From Pseudarthrobacter phenanthrenivorans Sphe3 (GTDB taxonomy: Bacteria; Actinomycetota; Actinomycetes; Actinomycetales; Micrococcaceae): DNA of 64,000 nt. Location: NCBI RefSeq assembly GCF_000189535.1, contig NC_015145.1, forward strand, positions 558,001-622,000, in the 5' to 3' direction. Below are positions 27,190 to 34,572 of the stretch, in pieces; position 1 is the stretch's first letter; each line of letters begins with the position of its first letter. The position numbers and the translations under genes are program-made. The notes below the pieces were generated by a model. That model ran no database searches. It saw nothing but the letters and a program-made list of their open reading frames with translations, and had not been told where the DNA came from.

Positions 27190-27784
27190 CCCAGGCGCTG
27201 ATCTCGCACCCATTCGTCCGCGAAAAGGCCGCGTCCACCGGGACGCCGTCCACGATGCCGCTCACGGTGGCCTTCTGCGGTCCGCCGTACTGCTCGGTGC
27301 ACACCTTGTCCGTCGCGGGGGCGGATGGGGCCAGCAGCCCCGCGTTTTCCTTGAGGGCAGCGCACGCGGCATCCGCGGCAGGGTGCTCGCTTTCGGCCAC
27401 TGGAACGCCACCGGCGCAGACCAGGGTGTAGTTGACCTCCGGTTCCCCCTCGGCAGGAGTAACGGTGATGGCCAGCTCGGCGTTGCCCTGGCCCGGACCT
27501 GATGGCACGGCTGAAGGTTCCGGGGCGGGAGCCGGGACCGAGGTTTCAGCATCCGGCGGGAGCGTACCGGTTGGGGTGCCTGCGGAGCCGGTAGGAGTAG
27601 CCGTGGAAGGAGCCGATGTTTCACCGGAGGGGCTACCGCCGCTCTGCCCGGGAGAACACGCCGAGAGCAGGCTGGCAGCCAACAGCACGGCAAGCGCGTG
27701 GAACCTCGTTGTGTGCCCCGCGTCCAGCAGCGCGCGCGAACGCTTCAGGGACATCGTGGTCATGGACCGTGGCCTGTCCTTCAT
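27149..27784 (-). CDS. SSI-family subtilisin inhibitor-like lipoprotein
   Basis: 211 residues. A signal peptide ends in the lipobox 'LLSAC' (~residues 39-43), so the protein should be lipid-anchored outside the membrane. About 65 residues rich in Pro, Ser and Thr act as a stalk. The C-terminal ~110 residues follow the SSI plan: four cysteines in 'YTLVCAGG', 'AADAACAAL', 'VCTEQYGGP' and 'RTNGCEIS', matching the two disulfides of Streptomyces subtilisin inhibitor. By alignment the reactive P1 residue would be Glu (or neighbour), unusual for a subtilisin inhibitor. The start may be ATG 27784 or ATG 27763. It is second in the MarR-led operon. Confidence 0.75.
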   Translation of the reverse strand: MKDRPRSMTTMSLKRSRALLDAGHTTRFHALAVLLAASLLSACSPGQSGGSPSGETSAPSTATPTGSAGTPTGTLPPDAETSVPAPAPEPSAVPSGPGQGNAELAITVTPAEGEPEVNYTLVCAGGVPVAESEHPAADAACAALKENAGLLAPSAPATDKVCTEQYGGPQKATVSGIVDGVPVDAAFSRTNGCEISAWDAAKDVLGAAGGA

Positions 27785-27793
27785 CCTTGTAGT

Positions 27794-28276
27794 CTACTGC
27801 GGGTCCGCATTTTGCCCGTCGGCGGCGGTGGCCGCGATGAGGCCCATCATGGAGGCGTGGAGTTCGCTGACCTGGGTGCGGGTCAACCCAAGCCGTTCCA
27901 TCATGGTGCCGGGAACAGCGAGGGCCTCCTTGCGGAGCGCCGCGCCTGCCGGGGTCAAGTCGACGGCGAGGGCGCGCTCATTGCCGTCCACGCGCCGTCG
28001 TGTAATCAGGCCGGCTCCCTCCAGTCGCCGGAGGAGCGGCGAGATGGTGGCCGGTTCCTGGGCCAGGGCTTCGCTGATGTTCCGCACCGTACGGGGACTC
28101 GCTTCCCACAGGCACAGCATCACGAGGTACTGGGGGTGGGTCAGGTTCAGCTTTTCCAGTACCGGCTTATAGGCCCCCACCACGCTGCGGGCGGCAACCG
28201 TCAGCGCGAAACACAGTTGGTGTTCCAGGAGCAGGTCATCTTCCTGCCCCGCCTCCACCGTGGCTGCCGTGTCCAT
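27794..28276 (-). CDS. MarR family transcriptional regulator
   Basis: A 160-residue winged-helix repressor. 'NLTHPQYLVMLCLWEASPRT' and 'ISEALAQEPATISPLLRRLE' form the recognition region, and 'GLITRRRVDGNERALAVDLT' the wing, close to the OhrR/MarR group. One N-terminal Cys ('EHQLCFALTVAARS') sits where OhrR-type peroxide sensors have their reactive cysteine, so redox sensing is possible. ATG 28276 has GGAGG upstream. A 21-base near-palindrome lies 18 bases upstream. The gene heads a four-gene operon with the SSI-like and glycosylase-type genes. Confidence 0.88.
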   Translation of the reverse strand: MDTAATVEAGQEDDLLLEHQLCFALTVAARSVVGAYKPVLEKLNLTHPQYLVMLCLWEASPRTVRNISEALAQEPATISPLLRRLEGAGLITRRRVDGNERALAVDLTPAGAALRKEALAVPGTMMERLGLTRTQVSELHASMMGLIAATAADGQNADPQ

Positions 28277-28293
28277 GCGTCCTCCAATTGTTA

Positions 28294-28314
28294 GTACACT
28301 AATCATTAGCGTAC
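28294..28314. promoter_or_regulatory. MarR-type operator
   Basis: GTACACTAATCATTAGCGTAC is a 21-base near-perfect palindrome (one mismatched pair plus the centre). It lies between the MarR gene and the divergent small gene at 28354, so binding could control both directions. OhrR/MarR operators of similar length and AT core are known. Confidence 0.6.
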
Positions 28315-28353
28315 ACTTCTATCAGGATTCATGTCAGGTAAGGAGCCGGGTTC

Positions 28354-28596
28354 ATGGGCAAGGCCAACGCAAAGCGCAAGGAAAATGGTTCGCAGCGGTT
28401 CATGCGGGCTACGGGCAAGCTGCGGGCCATCTTCGGCCCCGCCAACCGGTCCTCCCTGGTCCACGACATGACGGAAGAAAACCGTCGGCTGCTGGCCCAG
28501 CGTGAGGCGGAAACCCAGCAGTGGGAGACCATCACCCGGCCGGACGGCAGCACCTACGTGGTGCCCAGGAACCCGGAGGACAGGTCGCTCCGCTGA
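28354..28596 (+). CDS. Small basic protein of unknown function (paralog of 28714-28929)
   Basis: 80 residues, rich in Lys and Arg at the N-terminus ('MGKANAKRKENGSQR'). The core 'KLRAIFGPANRSS' is shared with the next small gene ('KLRFFFGPATRLD'), and both end in a short segment with 'DGSTYVVPRNPED' versus 'SSGHHYAVRREDL'. No known domain. It is divergent from the MarR operon across a palindromic operator and is followed by a hairpin. Confidence 0.65.
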   Translation: MGKANAKRKENGSQRFMRATGKLRAIFGPANRSSLVHDMTEENRRLLAQREAETQQWETITRPDGSTYVVPRNPEDRSLR

Positions 28597-28613
28597 GCCT
28601 GCCAACCGCCCTG

Positions 28614-28640
28614 CTGCCGGGAGCCTTTTCCTCCCGGCAG
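28614..28640 (+). terminator. Hairpin after the first small paralog
   Basis: A perfect 10-bp stem (28614-28623 with 28631-28640) with a CCTTTTC loop, 18 bases after the stop. No T run. Confidence 0.6.
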
Positions 28641-28713
28641 GCATAAAATAAGGGCACTGGCTCCCGCAGGAGGCGGGTCGCTTTCCCCGATATGCGGGAA
28701 GGGGGTGGAAACA

Positions 28714-28929
28714 GTGGCGCATGTAGTCGACCGGTTCATGAGCCTCACCGACAAGTTACGGTTCTTCTTCGGCCCGGCAACCCGGCTGGACCCCGACACG
28801 CCCGTGGTGCATAAGCATGATGCCTTCGAGCAGGCCTCGGAGGAGGATTTGTCGCACTTCGTGGTGGAAACCGACTCGAGCGGGCACCATTACGCTGTAC
28901 GCCGCGAAGACCTCGACAGGCAAGGCTGA
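28714..28929 (+). CDS. Small protein of unknown function (paralog of 28354-28596)
   Basis: 71 residues from GTG 28714 (a start at 28705 is also possible; GGGAAGGGGG lies upstream). It shares 'KLRFFFGPATR' and a C-terminal beta-like segment with the preceding small protein but is acidic rather than basic, with Glu/Asp-rich 'DAFEQASEEDLSHFVVETDS'. No known family. It is separated from its paralog by a hairpin and followed by a strong terminator. Confidence 0.6.
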   Translation: MAHVVDRFMSLTDKLRFFFGPATRLDPDTPVVHKHDAFEQASEEDLSHFVVETDSSGHHYAVRREDLDRQG

Positions 28930-28967
28930 ACAGGCAGCAGCTGCTGTGGGCGTTCTGCAGGCAGCAC

Positions 28968-29015
28968 GCAAAAAGCCGGGTTCCTTCCAGCAACGGATGG
29001 GACCCGGCTTTTTGC
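28968..29015. terminator. Bidirectional terminator between convergent small gene and lysC
   Basis: A 17-bp stem (28968-28984 with 28999-29015, one G-T pair). Its ends carry AAAAA and TTTTT, so it can serve as an intrinsic terminator in both directions. Confidence 0.85.
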
Positions 29016-29022
29016 CGCCCGT

Positions 29023-30381
29023 CTAGCGGCCGGTGCCGCCGTAGACCGTGGCTTCGCTCTCGCTGTCCAGGTCGAAGGCCTTGTGGATGACGCGCACAGC
29101 CTCGTCCAGCAGGTCCGCGTGGGTCACGACGGAGATGCGGATCTCGGAGGTGGAGATCATGTTGATGTTGATGCCGGCGTCGGACAGTGCCTTGAAGAAC
29201 GTTGCCGAGACGCCGGGGTGGGAGCGCATGCCCGCCCCGATCAGTGACAGCTTGCCGATCTGCTCGTTGTACTCGATGCTCTCGAACCCGATCTGGTCCT
29301 GGGCTGCGTGAAGGGCCGCCAGGGCGTCGGCACCTTCCACGATGGGCAGGGTGAAGGAGATGTCCGTGCGGCCCGTTCCGTGGGTGGAGACGTTCTGGAC
29401 GATCATGTCGATGTTCGAGTGGGCGTCGGCGATGACCTGGAAGATTGCCGCGGCCTTGCCGGGGATATCAGGAACGCCCACAACGGTGACCTTGGCTTCG
29501 GAACGGTCGTGCGCGACGCCGGAGATGATTGGCTGCTCCAAGGCAACTCCCTCTTGTGTGGTGATCTTGTCTTCGGCACTGGGGATGACCCAGGTGCCTT
29601 CGTGCTGGCTGAATGAGGAACGGACGTGCAGCGGGACGCCGAACCTGCGGGCGTACTCCACGCAGCGCAGGTGCAGGATCTTGGCGCCTGAGGCCGCGAG
29701 TTCCAGCATTTCCTCGCTGGAGATCCGGTCGATCTTCTGGGCGGAGGGAACCACGCGGGGATCGGCCGTGTAGATGCCGTCCACGTCCGTGTAGATCTCG
29801 CAGACATCCGCCTCCAGCGCCGCCGCCAGGGCTACGGCCGTGGTGTCCGATCCGCCCCTGCCCAAGGTGGTGATCTCGTTGGTGGCGCGGCTCATGCCTT
29901 GGAAGCCGGCGACGATGGCGATGTTGCCTTTGTCCAGCGCCGTGCGGATGCGGTGGGGGTCCACGTCGATAATCCGGGCCTTGCCGTGGATGCCGTCGGT
30001 GATCATGCCGGCCTGCGATCCGGTGAAGGACTGGGCGGAGGCGCCCAGCTTGTTGATGGCCATGGCCAGGAGCGCCATGGAGATCCGCTCGCCGGCGGAC
30101 AGGAGCATGTCCATTTCACGGGCGGGTGCGGAGTCGGTCACCTGCGCGGCCAGATCAAGGAGTTCGTCAGTGGTGTCGCCCATGGCAGAGACCACCACCA
30201 CTACCTCGTTGCCGGCGCGCTGCGCGTCCACCACACGCTTGGCTACGCGCTTGACGCCGTCCGCATCCGCGACGGAGGACCCGCCAAACTTCTGCACGAT
30301 GAGCTGCTTGGTCACCGCGGGGCCGTTGGACAGCTCCTGCGGCTGGGTTGCGTTGTGCACTTCGGTAGTGGGCGTACTCAT
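29023..30381 (-). CDS. lysC: Aspartate kinase
   Basis: A 452-residue enzyme that phosphorylates aspartate, the entry to Lys, Thr, Met and diaminopimelate synthesis. The kinase domain has '[20 protein letters not shown]' and '[20 protein letters not shown]'. Two ACT domains follow ('[20 protein letters not shown]' and '[19 protein letters not shown]'), the site of Lys/Thr feedback control. About 25 extra N-terminal residues are variable. In many actinobacteria asd follows lysC; here a terminator follows, so asd must be elsewhere. Confidence 0.96.
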   Translation of the reverse strand: MSTPTTEVHNATQPQELSNGPAVTKQLIVQKFGGSSVADADGVKRVAKRVVDAQRAGNEVVVVVSAMGDTTDELLDLAAQVTDSAPAREMDMLLSAGERISMALLAMAINKLGASAQSFTGSQAGMITDGIHGKARIIDVDPHRIRTALDKGNIAIVAGFQGMSRATNEITTLGRGGSDTTAVALAAALEADVCEIYTDVDGIYTADPRVVPSAQKIDRISSEEMLELAASGAKILHLRCVEYARRFGVPLHVRSSFSQHEGTWVIPSAEDKITTQEGVALEQPIISGVAHDRSEAKVTVVGVPDIPGKAAAIFQVIADAHSNIDMIVQNVSTHGTGRTDISFTLPIVEGADALAALHAAQDQIGFESIEYNEQIGKLSLIGAGMRSHPGVSATFFKALSDAGININMISTSEIRISVVTHADLLDEAVRVIHKAFDLDSESEATVYGGTGR

Positions 30382-30618
30382 GCGCGTACCTTCATTGGAT
30401 CAATTGGAGCCCGGCCGGACAGCCGTAATGCTGTGGTGGCCTGACGCTGGGAATTAACGCCAGTGTGGCGTGACTTCTCATCCCAGTTTATCGCCGCGGG
30501 CAGCCCGGGGTTGAATTGTGACCATTTTCAGCTCCTGGAAGCGCCTCCCGCAGCACCGCAGGGGCGTACGCTCGGACAGTCAGAAGGCATACGACTGTGG
30601 GGGACAGGTGCTCAATAC

Positions 30619-31584
30619 ATGGCAATGATTTTCGAGGTTCCGGAAGATTCCGCCGGCCCGGATGCGGGCGATGGCATAACGGCGCGGGGCGTCAGCCGAA
30701 GTTTCGGTGCCGTGCGCGCGGTGGAACATATGGATTTCCACGCGCCGGCGGGCAAGGTCACCGCCCTGATCGGCCCCAACGGGGCGGGCAAGACGACACT
30801 GCTGCTGATGCTGGCGTCACTGCTGGCCCCGGACCACGGCACCATCACAGTGGGCGGACTCGACCCACTCCGCCACCGCGCTGAAGTCCGGCGGCGCCTG
30901 GGCTGGATGCCGGACACGCTGGGCGTCTGGGAGTCCCTGACTGCACGGGAGATTCTGGGGCAGATGGCCCGCTTCTACCGGCTGCCGGTCCGGGGCATCG
31001 ACCAACGGGTCGCTGGCATGCTGGAACGGGTCCGGCTTGCGGATCTCGCGGACCAGCCTGCCCGGGTGCTGTCCCGCGGCCAGCAACAGCGGCTCAGCCT
31101 CGCCCGGGCATTGATCCATGATCCTGCTGTCCTGCTCCTGGACGAGCCGGCGTCCGGCCTGGATCCGGGATCCCGGGTGGAGCTCCGCGTCATGTTGAGG
31201 CAGTTGGCAGCGGAGGGCAAGGCGGTGGTGGTCTCTTCCCACGTCCTCAGTGAACTTGACGAGATCGCCGACGGCGCGGTGTTCGTTAACAAGGGCCGTA
31301 CTGTCCGGCAGCAGAGCACCGATGAGGCGGCCGCCGCAGGTCGCCGCTATGCCATCGCCTCCTCAGATCCTGCCGCCCTGGCCGCGAAGCTTGCCGGGAT
31401 GGGGCTGGCCTTCCGAGCCGAGGACGGGCGCCGCCCGGGCGTGAGCCTCATGCTTGGCAGCGACGGCGATGCGGAGCGCCTCTTGCGTGAACTGGTGCTG
31501 GCAGGCGTTGGAATTACTTCCTTTGCCCCCGCCACCGGCGCCCTTGAAGAGACCTACATGAACCTTGAGGGGGAGCGGCAATGA
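30619..31584 (+). CDS. ABC transporter ATP-binding protein
   Basis: A 321-residue ATPase subunit. Walker A 'GPNGAGKTTLLL' is at about residue 51, the ABC signature 'VLSRGQQQRLSLARAL' at about 150, and Walker B 'AVLLLDEPASGLDP' at about 170, followed by the H-loop 'VVVSSHVLSELDE'. A ~90-residue C-terminal extension is typical of drug or antibiotic exporters of the CcmA/NatA type. ATG 30619 has GGGGGACAGG upstream. It overlaps the permease gene by 4 bases. Confidence 0.92.
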   Translation: MAMIFEVPEDSAGPDAGDGITARGVSRSFGAVRAVEHMDFHAPAGKVTALIGPNGAGKTTLLLMLASLLAPDHGTITVGGLDPLRHRAEVRRRLGWMPDTLGVWESLTAREILGQMARFYRLPVRGIDQRVAGMLERVRLADLADQPARVLSRGQQQRLSLARALIHDPAVLLLDEPASGLDPGSRVELRVMLRQLAAEGKAVVVSSHVLSELDEIADGAVFVNKGRTVRQQSTDEAAAAGRRYAIASSDPAALAAKLAGMGLAFRAEDGRRPGVSLMLGSDGDAERLLRELVLAGVGITSFAPATGALEETYMNLEGERQ

Positions 31585-32711
31585 GCCAAACGGAAAGTCT
31601 GCAGGCGTCGCCAGCAGGAGGGGCCTCCCGCGCCTATGCGGCGGGGATCAGGGACGTCGTGGTCCTGGAACTGAAGCAGCGGCTGCGTTCGCGCGGCTGG
31701 TACATCATGCTCGCCATCTGGTTCGTCCTCACCGGGGTGGTCACGTGGCTGACCTGGGCGAGCTGGGACGCCTCCCAGGCCGCGCAGCGGGCGTACGGCG
31801 GCTACGTTCCGCCGGGAGCCTCAGGTCCTGGTTCCATAATTTTCGAAGTTGTACTGGCGTTTGTCCTGCTGTTCGCGCTGCTGGTGGCGCCCGCCCTGTC
31901 TGCCAACGCCATCACCGGTGACCGCGCCGGCGGCACCCTGGCGGTTTTGCAGGTGACCTTGCTCGAGCCCGGCCAGATCCTTTGGGGCAAGTTCTTTGCG
32001 GCCTGGGCCGCCGCTTTGGCGTTCCTGGTGGCCAGTGCCCCGTTCCTTGTGATCGGTGTGGCACTTGGCGGGATGACCGCCGGCCACGTGCTGGTGGCGC
32101 TGCTGATGCTCGCTGTGGAAGTGGGCATTGTGTGTGCCTTGGGCGTGGGGATCTCGGCGCTGGCCGGCCGGCCGCTGTTCTCCATCGTGGTGACTTACCT
32201 TGCCGTGGCGGGCCTGGTGTTCGGCACGCTGATTTCTTTCGGGCTTGGTGCCGGCCTGGCCCAGGGTACTGTCACGGCCAACTACCCGCAGTACAGGCAG
32301 TACATGCTGCAGGAGTCGGGGCCGTTCGAGCCTGCCTACACCTGCTCGGGTCCGCTCCGGGAACAACCGGCTGTCCGCACCGAACGGGTGGCCTGGCTGC
32401 TGGGCATGAACCCCTTTGTGGTGGTGGCGGACGCCATCCCGTACCGGGACCGCGCCAACCAGCTGCAATTCTCTTCGATCGGCGCGATTGAGGGGATCAG
32501 CCAGGCTGCACGGCAGGCCATGGCCGGGCCCGACGGGACGGTCCCGTGTGCCAACGGCGTGGTCCAGCCGGCCTACCTGGGCCAGAAGACCCCGCTGTGG
32601 CCGCTGGGCCTTGGGCTTCAGCTGGTCCTGGCCTCCCTGCTGATGTGGCTCGGCTGGCGGGCGCTCCGGACGCCGGCGCACAGGCTGGCACGGGGTGTGC
32701 GCATCGCGTAG
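31581..32711 (+). CDS. ABC transporter permease, subunit 1
   Basis: A 376-residue membrane protein with about six hydrophobic segments ('YIMLAIWFVLTGVVTWLTWA', 'FEVVLAFVLLFALLVAPALS', 'LVALLMLAVEVGIVCALGVG', 'IVVTYLAVAGLVFGTLISFG' and others), like ABC-2 type exporters. A large extracytoplasmic loop before the last segment carries two Cys, 'PAYTCSG' and 'DGTVPCANG'. It starts at ATGA inside the ATPase stop. The downstream gene encodes a paralog. Confidence 0.88.
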   Translation: MSQTESLQASPAGGASRAYAAGIRDVVVLELKQRLRSRGWYIMLAIWFVLTGVVTWLTWASWDASQAAQRAYGGYVPPGASGPGSIIFEVVLAFVLLFALLVAPALSANAITGDRAGGTLAVLQVTLLEPGQILWGKFFAAWAAALAFLVASAPFLVIGVALGGMTAGHVLVALLMLAVEVGIVCALGVGISALAGRPLFSIVVTYLAVAGLVFGTLISFGLGAGLAQGTVTANYPQYRQYMLQESGPFEPAYTCSGPLREQPAVRTERVAWLLGMNPFVVVADAIPYRDRANQLQFSSIGAIEGISQAARQAMAGPDGTVPCANGVVQPAYLGQKTPLWPLGLGLQLVLASLLMWLGWRALRTPAHRLARGVRIA

Positions 32712-32816
32712 CCGGGCTCTGGACAGCCCCGGTGGGTTGAGCCACGATTGGACTAGCCGGCGCGCACGCCGGTTCCGCCGGGGCTGGGGCCTGTCGATGG
32801 AAGGCGGGGTTTCCTC

Positions 32817-33938
32817 GTGGTCGACGACGACCAGCCCTTTGCACGCCCCGCGCCTGAGCCCGTATATGAGCCGATTGGCAGGGGCGCCGGGAGCGCCCCT
32901 TGGGAGGATGACGACGACGGGGTCCCGGAACCGGTGCCTGGCGTCCGGTTAAGTGCCGGGCTGGTGCTGTTGGGCCCTATCCGCACTCTCGGCAGCGTCC
33001 GGTTCTGGACGTTGGCCGCGGGCACCACCTTGGGGACATGGGCTGCAGCAGCCGCCGCTGTGATGGTGCTGGCGCCCATCGACCGGCAAAGCGACTGGTT
33101 CGACGCCGCACTGCTTGTCTACGCCCTCGCCGCAACACTGCTCCCCGCAGCGGCGGCCTTCCTGGCCGTGCACTGGGGGATGGCTTGCTATGAACGCTGT
33201 GTGGCTTCCCCGGAACGGGAGGTCATCGGTGCCATCCGTCCTGCGCTGCTGGCCACGGCAGTTCGTGGACTGGCCCTGGCGGCACTCGTCTTCTGCGTCC
33301 TGCAGCTGCAGGCGCTGCTTGCCGGAGCGCCGAATGCTGTAGCGGTGGCCGCAGCGGGCGTCGTGGCCGTGGAAGGCCTCGTGTTTGGGGCCATGGGAGT
33401 GGGAATCATGGCGGCAGTGCGTGATGGGAGGCGCGGACGCGCTGCCGGTTGGGCGCTGGCGGGGGTCATGGTGGCTGGCTCCGCTGGTGCCGCTGCGGCG
33501 ATGGTGCCTTGGGTGCGTGCGGTGGAACCCGTGACGGTAGCCGTCAACGTGCAATGGGGCCCGGGCGGAACCCGGGTGGCGTACCAGTGCTCTTCCGTCG
33601 GGGCGGGGGTGGCCGAGGTCCATCACACGGAGCGCATCATGTGGCTGGCTGCCGCCAGCCCCTCTGTTGTTTTACTGGCACTGGGAACTGAAGCTGATCC
33701 TGCGGGTGCTGTTCTTGGCTGGGTACCGGCTGCATTGCAGGAGGCTGCGGACGGAACCCAGGTGCCCTGCGTCCACGGCGAACCGCGGGCCAAGGATGCG
33801 CCCGGGACGCCGCTGGCACTGGTGGGCGTTGGGTTCCAGGTCCTCGTGGCTGGAGCCCTGCTTGCCGCCGGGCGGACCAGGGCGGCGCGGATCATGCCAG
33901 GGCGTTCCGGCGGCCCTCGAAAGCGCGGCCCAGCGTAA
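32817..33938 (+). CDS. ABC permease-like membrane protein, subunit 2 (paralog of subunit 1)
   Basis: 373 residues. An acidic cytosolic N-terminus ('[18 protein letters not shown]') is followed by about six membrane segments. The last ~130 residues align with permease subunit 1: 'VAYQCSS' with 'PAYTCSG', 'HHTERIMWL' with 'VRTERVAWL', '[10 protein letters not shown]' with 'DGTVPCANG', and a final hydrophobic helix. So it is probably the second permease of the same transporter. GTG 32817 has GGAAGGCGGGG upstream. Its 3' end overlaps convergent recR by 47 bases. Confidence 0.75.
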   Translation: MVDDDQPFARPAPEPVYEPIGRGAGSAPWEDDDDGVPEPVPGVRLSAGLVLLGPIRTLGSVRFWTLAAGTTLGTWAAAAAAVMVLAPIDRQSDWFDAALLVYALAATLLPAAAAFLAVHWGMACYERCVASPEREVIGAIRPALLATAVRGLALAALVFCVLQLQALLAGAPNAVAVAAAGVVAVEGLVFGAMGVGIMAAVRDGRRGRAAGWALAGVMVAGSAGAAAAMVPWVRAVEPVTVAVNVQWGPGGTRVAYQCSSVGAGVAEVHHTERIMWLAAASPSVVLLALGTEADPAGAVLGWVPAALQEAADGTQVPCVHGEPRAKDAPGTPLALVGVGFQVLVAGALLAAGRTRAARIMPGRSGGPRKRGPA

Positions 33939-34491
33939 CCTCGTCCGCGTACTCCAAGTCTCCGCCCACCGGCAGGCCCGAGGCAAGCCGGGTCACAGTG
34001 ATGCCGATGGTCTTAAGCATCCGGGCCAGATAGGTGGCAGTGGCTTCGCCCTCAAGGTTCGGGTCCGTGGCGATGATGACTTCCTGGATGGCGCCGTCGT
34101 TGAGCCGGGTCAGCAGTTCCCGGATCCGCAACTGCTCCGGACCGATGCCGGCGATGGGGTTGATGGCCCCGCCCAGCACGTGGTACCGGCCACGGAAGGA
34201 CCGGGTGCGCTCCACGGCCAGGACATCCTTGGATTCCTCCACCACGCAGATGACTGCAGGGTCACGGCGGGGGTCGCGGCAGATGTTGCACAGTTCCTGC
34301 TCGGTGACGTTGCCGCACACAGTGCAGAACTTGACCCGCTCCTTGACTGTGGTGATGGCCTCCACCAGCCGCTTCATGTCCTGCGGGTCGGCTTCAAGTA
34401 TGTGGAACGCCAGCCGCTGAGCGGATTTGGGGCCCACCCCCGGAAGGCGGCCGAGCTCATCAATCAGCTCCTGGACTGCACCTTCGTACAC
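33892..34491 (-). CDS. recR: Recombination mediator protein RecR
   Basis: A 199-residue RecFOR pathway protein that helps load RecA on gapped DNA. The helix-hairpin-helix '[17 protein letters not shown]' is at the N-terminus, a four-Cys zinc finger follows ('[19 protein letters not shown]'), then the Toprim domain ('[16 protein letters not shown]' region, '[20 protein letters not shown]'). It lies 78 bases downstream of dnaX, as in many bacteria. Confidence 0.96.
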   Translation of the reverse strand: MYEGAVQELIDELGRLPGVGPKSAQRLAFHILEADPQDMKRLVEAITTVKERVKFCTVCGNVTEQELCNICRDPRRDPAVICVVEESKDVLAVERTRSFRGRYHVLGGAINPIAGIGPEQLRIRELLTRLNDGAIQEVIIATDPNLEGEATATYLARMLKTIGITVTRLASGLPVGGDLEYADEVTLGRAFEGRRNALA

Positions 34492-34572
34492 GTTTTCCTC
34501 TTTAGCTTGGTGTGGATTGCTGCAAAGCAGTGGATCGCCGGCCGCCGACGCGGTTGGCGGCCAGGATGCCGG

